A stretch of 64,000 nucleotides of DNA from Bromus sterilis (GCA_950022295.1 OX465599.1:5518001-5582000); one strand, 5' to 3'; counted from the first letter of the stretch, positions 1 through 12,395 are shown. Program-made: numbers and translations. The notes: generated by a model not told the origin, from the sequence alone.

Positions 1-493
1 CTACACGGGCACACGGCCCAAAATATTAGGCCATGTAGCAATTGTTGTTCAAGGATTATATAATAAATCTATATTATTGTTTCCATCATGTAAACGGACA
101 GCAGGCCCATTTACAGTGCCAGGTTTTCCTTTAAATCGTAAATGTATAAAAAATAAAATTTAACAAATAATATACATATAAGTATTTTTACTTATTTAAA
201 ATCCATCAAACTAAATTATTAAATGCAAAAAGCACACATGCTGACATCGGGAAAGATCATTAGTATTTCATACACAATAGAAATTATTTATATTCTTGGA
301 TATTTGGAAAAAAATTTACCACATTTCACAATAAATATAATATTTCATTAAAGAATTTTATAAATTGTGGTCTTTAAAAAATCATATATTATTTGTAAAA
401 ATATTTATATAAAATAAAAAATGTTTATGAATTTGAAATATTATATAAAAGATAATTATTAATGATCGTATACAATGTACATCATTTTTTAAC
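1..493. other. AT-rich intergenic DNA
   Basis: No exon-like reading frame, splice pattern or RNA gene is visible. The sequence is strongly AT-rich, with many short A and T runs. Confidence 0.5.
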
Positions 494-1185
494 ATGGTGA
501 TTCAAGTGTGTGGAAGTTTTTTTGGATCATTTGATGGATGTCAAAAAAGTGCTTTGAAACTTGTCGTTCCTACCTATCCGAATCATCATATTTGATCATG
601 GTATTTTTTTAATGCATGGAATGATACCACAATTTACTAGTAAGTTGGCATGCACATGGTAATCCTTCATGCAAAATTAGAATGAATTCTAGCACCGTAT
701 GCACGTTGCGTCACGTTTGGCCAGTAGTTTATGGTTCTTTCATCAGAAAAACTATAGAAAATTCATAAAATGTTAATAAGAAATGAATTTTGGCATGGAT
801 GCTTGCCATGGTGATTCAAGTGTGTGGAAATAACTTGGGTCCATTTGATAGATGTGAAAAGGAGTGCTTTGAGATTTTCCATTTCGACCTAACCGAACAA
901 TCATCTTTGAACATGGTATATATTTTTGCAATGCATGGAATGCTACCGACTTTTATCAGGAGGTGGGCATACCCACGGTAACCCTTCATACAAAATTTAA
1001 AAATATTTCAACACCGTACGCACGTTGCATCACGTTCGGCCAGTAGTTTAGGGTTTTTTCACCATAAAAACTCTAGAAATTTCATAAGATATCAAAAAGA
1101 AATGGAATTCAGCATGGACGTTTGCCATGGTGATGCGAGTGTGGAAAAAACTTGAGTCCATTTGATGCAAAAAAGTTTATGTTTC
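494..1185. repeat. ~316-bp tandem repeat, two full units plus a partial third
   Basis: The motif ATGGTGATTCAAGTGTGTGG occurs near 494 and 809, and a diverged version (ATGGTGATGCGAGTGTGG) occurs near 1127, giving spacings of about 315 and 318 bp. The first two units also share blocks such as CACGTTGCGTCACGTTTGG / CACGTTGCATCACGTTCGG and GGCCAGTAGTTTA in the same order. The units differ by many substitutions and small indels, so the array is old. The short open frame at 790-981 lies inside one unit and is not a gene. Confidence 0.75.
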
Positions 1186-2846
1186 AAAAAACTTTATCAA
1201 TTTTGTAAAAAATATCCAAATTTGAAGAACTTTATTAGATTCGGGAAAAAGTTCATCGATTTGGACAAAAGGTCAACAAATTGAAAAAAAATCAACAATT
1301 TGAAAAATAATTATTGAATTTGAAAAAATATTTTGCATTGTAAAAAACTAAGATGAAAAGAAGAAACAGAAAAAAGAGAGAAAAACGCTGGACAAAAAAT
1401 CCACAACAAAAAAGGAGAAAAAACCCGACCCGGTACTGTATAAAAAAAAGATCGATGACTACTTAGTGACACAAAACATTACCTCCCCTGCTGTTAGTGC
1501 GCCGGTTAGTGAGGTTGAAGTCCTGAGTTCGTGCCTCCGTGCCGACTCATTTTTGCTTATTAAAAGGTGTATACGTATACGACTTCTTAAAAAATGTATT
1601 CTACTACATAACGTGTGAAAAGTTCAAATTGCCCTTTATACTTTTGATAGGGTGAAGGGGGGGGGGGGTGTACCGAAGCGCTACCCCTGACTTTTATAGC
1701 TCAATTTCACCCACCATTCTGTTGTATACTCCCCCCGATTCAAAATAAGTATTGTAGTACACTTATTAGCATACACTTGCCTCATGACTATTTTACCATT
1801 TCCTCAAGAAATAAAATCCATCCAATACTGTTAGTGTGCTGCTAGCTAGGTTCTATTTTTATAATCATTCTTTGTGTTTGCTTCGGGTCATATTTCTTCC
1901 TTTGTGCTATAACCCGTATAATTTGTTTTCACCAAAAAAAAACTTTGTGAACTTCCATCTTCCACAAAGAGGAAATAATTATTATTTTTCATGAAAAGGA
2001 GGTTAAACCTTGTCCTCTGTGTCATATATGCACACATCCATTATACTGGACTAAGCCAAGGTCCGGTTGATTATCGTGTGTTGTTTGGTGCCTTCTGCTA
2101 AAACAATAGGCAAAATGTGATTTTCATGTACTGACATAAATATTAATGGATTGTCAATTTGTCATCCAAATTGGTTCAATTATCCAGTGCTTTTGCTTAC
2201 ATTAGGGGTTATAATGTTCCCACCCTCATTTTGAGTTATATCAACGAGCTATGCACATTCCACGATGGAACCGGTGGTTCATGTTGTCAATTGTGTGAAG
2301 CTTCCATTAGGATCAAAATTTGTCTAATATTTGAATTAATCCTACCCGACTCCACAATCCGCACATATTAGGACAAGTGCAATTGCACCATCATTTCATC
2401 TCCTAAGGTCTACTATATGCCGTTACGGAAATCAAAAGGAAATAACTTATAATGGAATGCTCAACCACATTAAAAATGCCGATAAAAGTCAATAAACAAG
2501 TCCTCTAATTAAATAACCCAGAAGCTTTATTGTAAGCAACGGAGAAACTAATTTCTTAATTTCATCCATACTAAATCATTTCTAGTACCATGACAAAACT
2601 TGGAGAAGGTGTATGAAAAGACTTTTGTTTCATTTCATCCATTTTTCAGTTTTTTGATTAATAATAAACATGGTTACTAGGTCACACTTGTCAACTTCTC
2701 ATGAACCATAACGCCCTACTACCACCAGTGCGTAAACATCTAGTGCATGTCACCTTGTACACATTTGGTTTAGCACTATTTTGTAGTTGCTGCTTTCTTT
2801 TTCTCTCTCATATTGATTGGTTTAATGGAAACGCTCCGCTCGACAG
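1186..2846. other. Intergenic DNA upstream of, or large intron in, the ankyrin gene
   Basis: The stretch is A-rich to about 1450, has a 12-base G run at 1657-1668, and near 1727 carries a piece (ACTCCCCCCGATTCAAAATAAG) resembling one end of a Stowaway-type MITE; no matching second end was found. The last part (about 2700-2846) resembles intron sequence leading to the acceptor at 2846. I found no first exon for the ankyrin gene here. Confidence 0.4.
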
Positions 2847-4225
2847 ATCTTACGAAGATGTTGTTAGATTGGAACAACGACCTTATGTTACAAGGGGATA
2901 AAAATGGAAGTACACCTCTTCACTTTGCCATCGTAGGTACTCCATGGAAAATATGTTCACAAGTATTGACAAGCATTCCAGATGCAATGTACCAACACGA
3001 CCACAATGGATCATTTCCCATACATGTGGCTGCATCCATCGGTGCCACATGGGTCATCAGTGACTTGCTTATGAAATTACCCAATTGTGCTGAGTTGCGT
3101 GATGCAAGGGGAAGGACATTTCTTCATGTTGCAGTTGACAAAATGAAAACATGTACCGTCGATTATGTTTGTCGGAACATAACGCTATCATGGATTTTGA
3201 ATATGCAAGACAAAGATGGGAACACTGCATTGCACCTTGCTGTAAGAAAAGGAAGCATGCGAATGTTTTGTTCTCTGTTCGGGAATAGACAAGTACAACT
3301 GAATTTAATGAATGAGAAAGGATTGACTCCGCTAGATATAGCGCAGTACAATCTTCCTGGAGGATTATATGTCGACGTGGTAATATTATATGCTCATTTT
3401 AATTTTAAACCACATACTTGGAGGTAAACAAGAACAACCGAGACTTACATGGTTTAATTTTTATTTATTCTGGTTTTGTAGGAAAATGAAGTACAAATAC
3501 TCAAGGTACTCAAATATGTCGGTGCTAAAAGGGGTATTTTCCACCAAGTTTTCTTGAAAGAATATGATATCGATGAAGCAAAAAAGGATGAAATACATAT
3601 AATGAATCAAGTGAAAGAAGGGACACAAAGTCTATGTATTGTATCCGTCCTAGTTGCCACCATTACGTTTGGTGCCACTTTCACCATGCCTGGAGGTTTT
3701 AGAGCTGATGATCACGCTCATGCAGGCTCACCAACTCTTGCTGGAACGTTTGCTTTTGATATATTCATCGTGAACAACACACTTGCCTTCGCTCTCTCAG
3801 CCATTGGTGTAATTTCTCTCATGTTTTCTGGAGATCCAACGCTACACTTTCGGGTTCGGCAAGCTCTATATCGAAGATCCAGCCTTATCATAATTATGTC
3901 AGTGGCATTCATGATGTTTGCCTTTTCATTTGGTATCTATGCGATGTTAGTTCCAGTTGCTCCAGTGTTAGCCTGGGCATTATCTACCATCATTATTCTC
4001 GCATCCGCCTGGGGCGGTTGGGAACTGGCAATCAGGTATATTTTTTTGTTCACATCACTTTGTAAGAGAAAGGGGAAATGGTACGGGATAGTCTGGGCTT
4101 ACCCATATGTAACAGCATTAATCATTTCTGGATTAGGGATGATCTTATTCTTAGCGTCGGCCTTGACGAATCACACCGGTGGCAAAGTGGAACCACCGGC
4201 ACAACCACCGACACCATTTGCTTGA
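2847..4225 (+). CDS. ACD6-like ankyrin/PGG membrane protein, 5' exon not visible
   Basis: Two exons are readable: 2847-3379 (acceptor CGACAG, donor GTGGTAATA) and 3482-4225 (acceptor TTTTGTAG), ending in TGA. The first encodes ankyrin repeats (GSTPLHFAI, GSFPIHVAAS, GRTFLHVAVD, GNTALHLAVR). The second begins with a linker (VLKYVGAKRG) and runs into a PGG domain with the signature FTMPGGF followed by four hydrophobic segments, ending in QPPTPFA. Plant members of this family (ACD6-like) are membrane proteins linked to defence and salicylate signalling. Exon boundaries and phases match exons 2 and 3 of the paralogue at 21015-25417. A counterpart of that gene's 745-bp first exon (start codon and N-terminal ankyrins) is not seen in the 2.8 kb upstream. 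The gene is therefore either 5'-truncated or has a long first intron extending out of the window. No stop codon or frameshift breaks the visible exons. Confidence 0.8.
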
Positions 4226-4908
4226 AGAGGGCCAAATAGGCGTATATTACATACATGGATTATTACCTTCTTCTGTAAGCATGTCTGCTCTTACACTACC
4301 AGTTGGAGACTTTGGATCTGTTGTCATCAGAATTATTATGTTTCTTGTGAAGTTTAATTAATATTGTAAGTGTTCTGCTGTGCCTGGACCTTTCTTTGTT
4401 CAAGAGCAAAAATGTGCGTGTACCAGTGTAAACAATGCTTGGTATATTTTCCAGCAACTACATTTTGTATTGCTCGGCTGATACTCATGGCTCGTCTATG
4501 CTAATTCATGCTATTTTTGTACTTTTTGCAAAGAAATGACATTTTGGTGTTGCATTCTTTTTCTTTTGTCAAGCACATCTGTAAGGGAAGGGATAAAGCT
4601 GGAAGTTCAAAACTGATCTGCCAGTGTGCAGGAATAAATTCATATACTCCATCTCAAAACAAGTAGATTAGTAGCCAGGACAGGTTTTACAAGTCCAAAC
4701 CATCTCAAACAAACTATTAGTGTTACACCGTCAACAATTTCCAGCTAAAATACCCTAGGGACGAGCATGATCTATCAAGTTGACTGAAGATTATGTATGA
4801 TATTTGAAGAAACACCATCAGCATATAATCTTAGCATGGGGAGCAACAGATTGGGGCCAGAGTAGCCAAATGGCGGCACTATTGTTTTCCAAATTCTTCA
4901 TAGGTTCA
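4226..4908. other. 3' flanks of two convergent genes
   Basis: This gap separates the + strand ankyrin gene from the - strand UTP23-type gene and presumably holds both 3' UTRs. No other gene is visible. Confidence 0.5.
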
Positions 4909-6952
4909 TCAGCTCGCTGTCTCTGCTTGATTGCTATCTTTGCCGCTTCTCTTCCGCTTCCTAACCCTCTTTCGCTTCGCCTCACCATCAGCCTTCGGGC
5001 CCTGAAGGAAACAAGTTATCATCAGTGGTTGTTGTCGTGAGATATCCGTGTTAAGAGTCATCCACATCGAAATACAAATCAAATCAGGAATCTGCAATGG
5101 GCTTCACAGTCTAAGAGCCTATATAAGAATCAATGGTCACATTATTTCTTTTCAGTCTTACTCTTAGTTCTACACCTCAAAGATAAGTCAGGCAACTTCA
5201 GGCTTGATTTTACAATTTTGCAGCAAATACAGATAGTGAGCGAGTTGCGAGTATTACACAGACCTTACAGATGTCAGCTGGAAATGCTGTTTATCCATGA
5301 TTACCTGATTTTGAGTACTTGATGGTTGGGGCTTTGGTTTCTTTTTCTTGCAGGAGAGTGGGTTTGGGCCCTGCAGAACGACACACATTAAAATTTCATA
5401 AAAGAAGCAGAGACGCGGTCATGATCTGATAATGCTGATTACGCCCACTAGATCCTAACAGTGGAATATCTGGACAAACAGTAGATGTCAATACAACCTT
5501 TGCTCTGTTCCTTTTAAACTTGCTTTTCTCTGCCACTGCTCCGGTTGGGTTTCCATTGACATACGTCTTTCCTTCCGATGACGCCTTCAGTAGCTTCTTA
5601 AATTCTGATTTTTCCATATGTATACGCTTCTCCTCGTCCAACTGAGCAAACTTACGTTGCTGCATAGATGGTTGCTCAATAAACAGGGAGTTCTTCAGAC
5701 CGTATATCACAGGAACACAAGGAACCTACAACCAAGAAAAACATACATGAGCAGATGCTGAAGAAGTTAATAAGATGGAAAATTCATATTTGGTTTTGTC
5801 GTTTCTGTCAAGTAACTGATAAGATACTTGGGGTTGTATTAATGTCCCTGAGCTAGCACAACTGGCATTCGGGTGCGAAAATGGTAAAACTGGAATAGCA
5901 GAAAATTCTAGCGAAGCTTCATACCTCCCGTAGCTTTGCACGGAGATCAGAATCCTGGGTGGCGACAAAGTAATGCTCCGGATTCTTATCACCCACCAGT
6001 GACAGAATACAATCCACTGCACTGACCACTTTGTCATGCTCACAACTGAACACACCAACAAAAGTCCATAGAACCAAAAATCATGAGTTCGTCGAACTCA
6101 TCAAGTCACGATACAGTAAAACTGTCCTTACTGGATGTAGTAGCAGCACTATTACAAGAAATTCATACAATCAAACTGATAAAACAACAGTAACTTGATC
6201 CAAATCCAGTATGTGATTTCAGAGTTGGCAAAAGAAGTTTCCTACTGTACTTGGATTTAATGTAACCAAACACCAAGCTACAGGCCTGACAGTGAGGCCT
6301 GGGCTTATAAACTTAGAATCCATAATTCGAACTTTTAGGCGAACCAACAGGGATTTCTCCCTACTGCATTTATTTTTATAATCCACATTTCAAATTGCAT
6401 CTAGCTTTCCAGATGGATAGCCCAGAACAAAACTGGATGTATCATCTACCATCAGGTAACTAACATGCCAGAAACAACACTGGAAGCTGCATAAGCTACC
6501 AATGCACCTAGATTTTCATATATAGCCGAACCCCAAATTGATTGTATCAGATAACTCATATGATAGGGAAAATAAGGGGATTCAAATTTGAAATTCCATC
6601 AACGACCAATGCAATTTCAGAATTTCAAGACTGAAAAGAAAACGGGAGAAGGGAATAGAGGAGTAGAATTGGACCTGGCGGTGGCGAGGAGCTGTGCGGC
6701 GTCGAATGCGTCGGAGTGGGACTTGCCCAGGCGGCGGAGCTCGGCCTGGACGCACTTGGAGGTGAAGAGCGGGGGCGGGCGGGAGGCGGAGAGGAGCTCG
6801 CGGAGGGCGTCGTCGGCGGGGAGCAGGCCGTGGAGGAGGAGGTGGTGCACGAAGGTGCCGTCGACGAGCACCTTGTAGGGCTCGCGGAAGCCGAAGCAGG
6901 TGGAGTAGAACTTTACCACCTTCCGGTGCCGTGACTTCCTCTTCACCCTCAT
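4909..6952 (-). CDS. UTP23: UTP23-type rRNA-processing factor (PIN-like domain)
   Basis: Five exons read cleanly on the minus strand: 6952-6675, 6045-5925, 5725-5498, 5370-5305 and 5001-4909. All have GT-AG introns, and together they make 786 bp, a 261-residue protein. It starts MRVKRKSRHRKVVKFYSTCFGFREP, has the PIN-like core VLVDGTFVHHLL, then the cysteine/histidine region with CEHDKVV, VGDKNPEHYFVATQD and LRAKLREVP, and VPVIYG. It ends in a lysine/arginine-rich tail typical of nucleolar proteins. UTP23 is a small-subunit processome factor needed for early 18S rRNA processing and release of an snoRNA; the family is related to FCF1 but usually lacks a full nuclease active site. The start is the only ATG that keeps the conserved N-terminus. 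The GC-rich first exon followed by AT-rich introns is normal for a grass gene. The assignment to UTP23 rather than FCF1 rests on the N-terminal and CEHD motifs. Confidence 0.92.
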
Positions 6953-7129
6953 CGCAGCGGCGGTGGACGGGGGGAGCGGTGGGCGGAGGCGGGCTGGAGC
7001 AGGAGCTTCGACGCGCGGCGGCAAGGCCGCGAGATGGGCGGTGGAGGAGTCCGGCGGCGGCGGCCGGAGGTGGGTGCTCTGCTGCGTGTCGAGGGGAGGT
7101 GGAGGTGGAGGAGGCGGCGAGGTAAGCAA

Positions 7130-7750
7130 GGTCTAGGGGTTTCGTGTTCAACGCGTGTGTGCTGGGCCGGAGGAAATCGGTTGCTGGGCTGGACCCTCTG
7201 CTGCGGCCCGTGTTCATCATTCTCAAAATTAGAAGAGAAAATAGAGCCCCCTAAAAAAAACAAATAGAGGATTCTCAACAACAACAAAAAATGACTCTGG
7301 CAAAAATAGAGGATTCTCAAAACAAAACAAAAACTGACTCGGCAGAGCAGCGTGACTAAAAGGCCGCGCAGTGTAAACCCGAAATAGTCCCAACCATCGC
7401 ACATCCTTAATAAGCTCATCACCCTCCATTGAGAAGTCCAGATCCTCCTCCTCCTCCTCTCCATGAAGTCTCATGCCGGCAAATTGGTCTTCCAACTCAG
7501 CTTCTGATCCATAGAACTCCTCAAAATCCTCTTCTTCCCCGCTTGATTTATTCTTTCGTTTTGCTACTTCGTCCTTATCAAGAGGCTTCCCTCCTTCAAT
7601 AGAAGAGCTCTCGGCGTTATGAATTCCCGCTGAAACAACCATTACTTGCGCCACCCCTAGTGCTTCGGTCCTTGCATCTCCCCTCACCCCAACCCCTGAT
7701 CCATCCGCTCCCAGCAAGTAATGTGGATTGTATGAATCGCTGTAGTTTTT
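7130..7750 (-). pseudogene. Fragment of a DUF4283-type retroelement protein
   Basis: A minus-strand frame (7717 down to about 7335) carries an acidic stretch (FEEFYGSEAELEDQFAGMRL) followed by ELIKDVRWLGLFRVYTARPFSHAAL. This resembles the acidic region and the start of the DUF4283 domain found in many grass LINE-like or degenerate retroelement proteins (known family pattern, not checked by search). The match stops at about 7335 and runs into low-complexity sequence, so this is a decayed piece. The CT/AG-rich stretch at 7250-7340 holds nothing else. Confidence 0.5.
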
Positions 7751-7799
7751 TCTCTAATCGATCTCCGTCTCCCCAAGTCATCCTGGAGGGTGGAGCTTA

Positions 7800-8285
7800 A
7801 GTTAGCTCGATGTGCATAACGCTTTCCTTCATGGTGTTCTAGAAGAAGAGGTCTATATGATGCAATCATTAGGCTACGACTGCAAGAAACTCAACCTTTC
7901 ATGTATGCAAACATCATAAAAGCTCTTTATGGGTTTAAATAAGCTCCAATAGCATGGTATTCTCATTTGATCTCAAAACTCCAACGGTTGGATTTATTCC
8001 TTCAAAGGGTGACACCTCCCTATTCGATTTCAGTAAATCAAGAGTAACCATACTTGATCTCATCTATGTTGATGGTCTTATTGTGACAAGTTCATTTCAG
8101 GAGGCAGTGTCAGCACTATTAAAGGATTTAATTAAGCACAACCTTTGCTTTAAAGGATTGTGGAGATCTACATTTCTTCCTTGGCATAGAGGTAAAGAAA
8201 ATTGATGATGGTATTGTGCTAACACAAGAAAAATATATGCATTGGATCTTCTACCAAAAGTGGGTATGTAAAACTGCAAGCCAGC
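7800..8285 (+). pseudogene. Ty1/copia reverse transcriptase fragment, broken frames
   Basis: Forward frames show pieces of a copia-type polymerase in the right order. EEEVYMMQSLGYD lies near 7848, an equivalent of the ALYGLKQAP motif near 7915 contains several stops, and KGDTSLFDFSKSRVTILDLIYVDGLIV near 8008 contains the YVDG form of the YVDD catalytic motif. LLKDLIKHNLCFKGL follows. Stops and frameshifts break the frame repeatedly. No LTRs, integrase or gag are present nearby, so this is a degraded internal fragment. Confidence 0.75.
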
Positions 8286-8535
8286 ACCCACACCTTTGTC
8301 CGGTACTGCAAATAATGGAGACATTAAGCAAGCACACATAGCTAGAGACATTAAGCAAACAAGTGTAAGCTAATAATGGAGAATTTTTAATTTATGCACT
8401 ACATTACGAGTTCATGACTCAAAAATTTGTCCATCTGAAATACATTGGCAACGCAAATGCAACTGTATACCGTGGTGGTTTCTGCATTGATATTAAATCA
8501 AACTAAAAATGGCAATGTAAATTACTCTTCATAGG

Positions 8536-9732
8536 CTAGATATCCGGAGGAAGAACCCATATGCCACTTCGAAAGCGACCCTGATCAACTACATAAGACC
8601 CGGCAGACTTGATTCTCCGCTTGGCATCGGTTGTGGATAGCCGAGGATACACGGAGTCACCGCGGCCATCCAAACTCGTCAAGTATGTCATATCATCGGC
8701 ATACACATAGCTTCTTCTCACCCCGCCACGCCCAGAGACCGGCACGAACATTGCCTTGGACGACATTTCTCCTAGAAACAACGCATAATCACCTAAGCTC
8801 GTTAACTCCTTCCATTTATGAGTGAACTCAGTGGTCGTTGATTCATCGTCAGCAAGCTCAAACACCTTGAAGAAAGGCTCCCCCCAACCGTCGTATGATG
8901 GCAGGACCCTTGTCACCATCGCCAGATTCCCGTGCAACTCAACGATGTAGTTTTGGTAGAACAAAGTCAAAGTGGAGTCGACGTTTCGGGTCCGCATCCG
9001 GTGGTGTTCACATGCGATCACCGGTGTGCCCTCTTTGCTCACACTTATTTCGAACTTGACAAGGGTGTCCAAGAGGGTGGTGCAGTAGATGTGTCCATTG
9101 AAGAATATAATGTCCACAAGCGTTGTCATCGGTCGATAATCAATTTCTTTTGACGTCCAGGTGCTGCCCGGGCAACCAATCGTGCAGATGGTGATGTATC
9201 TCAGTGTGACGGCAGCGACGATGCAGGTTCTTGAGGTGGGGGGTTCCGAGAAGACAACCTTGTGGATGTCCTTTACATTGTCTGAGCTAAGTGTCCTCGA
9301 ATCCGTTGCAGGAAACGATACCTCGGCGCCGGAGATGAGGTTCACAATCTCGAGCTTCCGCTTGTCCCCTATCGCGGCGACCCAGCCGCCGTCATGAGCT
9401 CCCACGAGCCGCTTGCGGGTGACCGCCTGGCTTCGGAGCGGGAAGCGCAAGACCCCGCCTTTTTCGGGGCAGTATACGCGCCTGGTCTTGCCGTTGTCGG
9501 AGGAGAAGATGAGCCATGGGAGGGCGGGTGGCGCAGGGAGCCGCGGCGTGGACGTCGCGGCAGCCCGCCACGACTTGCAGACGGCGGTGAAGCGGACGCG
9601 GGGAACCGGGCCGGCGACCTTGCTGTGGATTATGCGGAGGAGATCGTCGGGGAGATCAGACCATCGCCATGGGACTGGCATAGTCATCCATGGTATGCTG
9701 GGTTTGATGGTATGGCGCCGCCGCCGGCCCAT
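8536..9732 (-). CDS. F-box / DUF295 protein
   Basis: A single uninterrupted frame encodes 398 residues. The F-box is at about residues 22-65 (WSDLPDDLLRIIHSKV ... RFTAVCKSWRAA), with the usual LPDDLL and VCKSWR landmarks. The C-terminal ~300 residues follow the DUF295 pattern, including LPWLIFSS, a KRRLVGAHDGGW-like element (KRLVGAHDGGWVAAI) and SYVYADD near the end. Such proteins are presumed substrate adaptors for SCF ubiquitin ligases; their targets are mostly unknown, and grasses have very many copies. It is intronless and complete, with no internal stop. An AT-rich TTTATATA stretch lies about 70 bp upstream of the ATG (near 9800) and could be a TATA box. The start at 9732 is the first ATG; a second in-frame Met at about residue 16 is possible. 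Confidence 0.9.
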   Translation of the reverse strand: MGRRRRHTIKPSIPWMTMPVPWRWSDLPDDLLRIIHSKVAGPVPRVRFTAVCKSWRAAATSTPRLPAPPALPWLIFSSDNGKTRRVYCPEKGGVLRFPLRSQAVTRKRLVGAHDGGWVAAIGDKRKLEIVNLISGAEVSFPATDSRTLSSDNVKDIHKVVFSEPPTSRTCIVAAVTLRYITICTIGCPGSTWTSKEIDYRPMTTLVDIIFFNGHIYCTTLLDTLVKFEISVSKEGTPVIACEHHRMRTRNVDSTLTLFYQNYIVELHGNLAMVTRVLPSYDGWGEPFFKVFELADDESTTTEFTHKWKELTSLGDYALFLGEMSSKAMFVPVSGRGGVRRSYVYADDMTYLTSLDGRGDSVYPRLSTTDAKRRIKSAGSYVVDQGRFRSGIWVLPPDI

Positions 9733-10063
9733 TGATCGATCTGCGCCGACGATCGACTACTTGATCCTATCACGAGAAACTTAATCTGTAAACTACAGTA
9801 TATAAATTGCGCCCGCGGATGATGGACAGAGGAGCTCTTTTCTTCTGATCGATTTAGGATCCATGGACGACGTATACTATATGCATGCTTTCATTAATTA
9901 CCTGGCTGTACTCCGCCTCGTATACCTACGGAAACCGACTTAAATGTGCATTGGGCCGTGGTGACTTAGGACGAATCAAACTGATTCAATCTATTTTTGC
10001 GGTACGTTTGGATCGTCCAGGCAAACCAAATGTTCTTCATATCTGTTTGGATCAGCACACACG
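9733..10063. other. Intergenic DNA
   Basis: This is the upstream flank of the F-box/DUF295 gene. It contains the possible TATA-like stretch near 9800 and no coding signal. Confidence 0.4.
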
Positions 10064-10199
10064 TAAGAGCAAATCTAGCAGATGCGTCATCCCGCTAACG
10101 ATTCATATATATACGAGTTTTTTGGTCTACGGTCGTTATTTCAGGTTATAACAGAACCATAATAAAAAAATCGGTCCGTAAATTTTTTGCAGGTTAAAC

Positions 10200-10720
10200 A
10201 CCTATTTGGCCGCTATATCTTCGGTTCGCTCGGTGTTTTATGCTTCCCGTCTCTCATCCATTTGCCTCCCCGTCACCGCAATTTCTTCTCTCTGTTGCAT
10301 TCGCTACTCAATCCCGATGAGTAATTACATGGCGTATGATGCAGGAGTAGGTCCCAGCAGTGGCACAAATGGAGGGTCGAGCGGAGAAAGTGCCGACAGC
10401 GGGGAGGGTGGCTCCAGGAGCACGGGTGGTTCTTCGTTCGCGGTGGTAGGGACGGAGAAATCAACCGTTTGTGGATGCACATCGCGTAACTCCGCGAACA
10501 TCTTGCGTCGTTAACCACGTAGTTGTGTCACGCCGAGAAGGCTCTTCGCGCCGCCAAATTCATGGTAGTTATCGGCCAAGAGGGCGCACAAGAACACCGC
10601 GCTGCCGCCATGGCTCATTACGATATGTCATCTATGAGGAACACCTGTCGGTGTGCCCAAGCCTCCACCTCTTCCTCAACGGCCTATCTGCTACCCCCGC
10701 GACAATCGGCGATCTTAGGT
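10200..10720 (+). pseudogene. Unrecognised, frameshifted gene-like stretch
   Basis: Overlapping forward frames (10206-10514 and 10523-10843) read as protein-like pieces, including a Ser/Gly-rich run and an Ala-rich helical segment (EKALRAAKFMVVIGQEGAQ). The frame changes around 10515. I do not recognise the family; it may be cargo or the ORF1 remnant of the surrounding TIR element. Confidence 0.3.
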
Positions 10721-12338
10721 GATCAAATATTAGGGTGTTTTTTGTGTTTGTGTGCTCCGGCTAACTTTGTGTACCATGAAGAAACTTTATTTCAAATTTG
10801 TAATCTTTTGTTGGAGGATGCAGTACCTGTTCTACCGCAATAAACACTACACCACGGGCAGAATCTAAGGACACCCCAACTGCCCGGACAAGCCACTATA
10901 GACAGCAATTGGACTGCCGGCAACCATTCTTTGCCGGCAGGCCGGCCTGTCCGGAATAACCCTGTCGGGAAAAGTCTTTCCCGGCAGGCAAATCTTCCCC
11001 GGCAGTTCTATTGCCCCGTTTTCATTATAATTCCCGGCAGGCCACCTGCCTACCTAGATGACTTTTACCGGCAGTTGACATGCCCTCACACTTTTTGATT
11101 CTTTACTCCACTACTTACACATAAGGTTTTGTCCATTTTAAACTTTAAAATTCAAATTTGCACAGATCACACAGAGAAAATACTTCATTGCAAGTATCAC
11201 AGACAAGATACTTCATTGCAAGCCATAACTTGTTCATACATAAGCATCACAGATAGCATCACACAGAAGTTCATCATGATCGAGATGACTTCATCCGACA
11301 AGTACTTCATCCAGTGCACAAGTACTTTACCTACCTAACAAAATGACCTACAAGTACTTCATCCAGTGCACAAGTACTTCACCTACCTAACAAGATGAAC
11401 AATGCATTTGTTTCTACGACAATGATCATCACCCACACCCAACAACAAAATGTTTCTAAGAGATTCCATGCAGCACCCAATCTTGCGATGATGAGCAACA
11501 TCTTGCACTTGATTAACCTGAAGAAAAGAAAGGTAGATGAGTGCAACTGCTTGAACTAGGTTAAATAATTTAGTGCAATTCAACAAAACATAACAAAAAG
11601 GAACCCAGCATCAAGTAATTGACATGAGATGACCTCTTGGGAGAGAATTCTCTCCTCTGACATGAACCCAACATCAAGTAAGTGGATTCAGATCCGATGA
11701 CGTTGTGAAGCTAAGTCCCCCGCTGACTTAGCCACAACATCCACCATCCTATATACATCAAACGGTTGTTGTACCATTCAACTTCCTCAGTGCAAAAGAG
11801 TTGGACCAATTAAGAAATATGCCCAAGTACGCCCTAGACAGATGCAAACAGGAGCGAATATACTAGTGCAGCAGCCTAACAAATATCTACCATAGCGCAG
11901 ATTTTTCACAGAATCACTCTATTTAGCATTAGATTTAAACAAGAGCCCAATCTCGATTTCATCAAATATAACACCAGCACCTAGCATGAAGATAAAATTG
12001 GTTCATGGCATTGGAAATGTAAAGTCTTAAGACTCTAATCTTGTTGTCAAAGATACAAAGAACAAGCTCTAATGGTCTGCCAACAGTTTACACTCATATG
12101 ATGTATAAAAGTAAAAGAAGTTTCATACATTTACAGATGTAATTTTGAGAAGCAAATACCATTGTGACAAACTAATTTTTGTATAAGCTCATCGCCCCAC
12201 TGCAATTAAATGCAAACTTACGTCCACAACTACTGTATTACTGGACAAACTTTAACTAGGAACAAGCTGCATTCATTTTTCTATGCGTAGTAGATATTCC
12301 TTGGGTTAAGCAATTACTACAGAAACTATGATAAGTAC

Positions 12339-12395
12339 CTCAAGATCAGGGCAGCAGTAGAGTAAGGGATCTCGAGCATCAACTACCATGACCAG
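12339..12395 (-). pseudogene. Captured exon resembling the LSG1 (large-subunit) GTPase, inside the CACTA element
   Basis: On the minus strand a 57-bp stretch encodes LVMVVDARDPLLYCCPDLE. It is preceded by a pyrimidine-rich tract ending in AAG and followed by a GTACTTATC donor. The pattern LVMVVDARDP.(F/L)Y.CPDLE is characteristic of plant LSG1/YlqF-type circularly permuted GTPases that export the 60S subunit (recalled motif, not searched). No further exons of that gene are recognisable close by. I infer that the CACTA element captured an intron-exon-intron piece. Confidence 0.6.

Noticed and set aside
790..981. Short open frame of 63 codons
   Set aside because: It lies inside the 316-bp tandem repeat and is broken in the other units.
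6582..7464. Long GC-rich open frames overlapping the first exon of the UTP23-type gene
   Set aside because: They are other frames of the exon and its leader; the conserved protein is in the frame starting at 6952.
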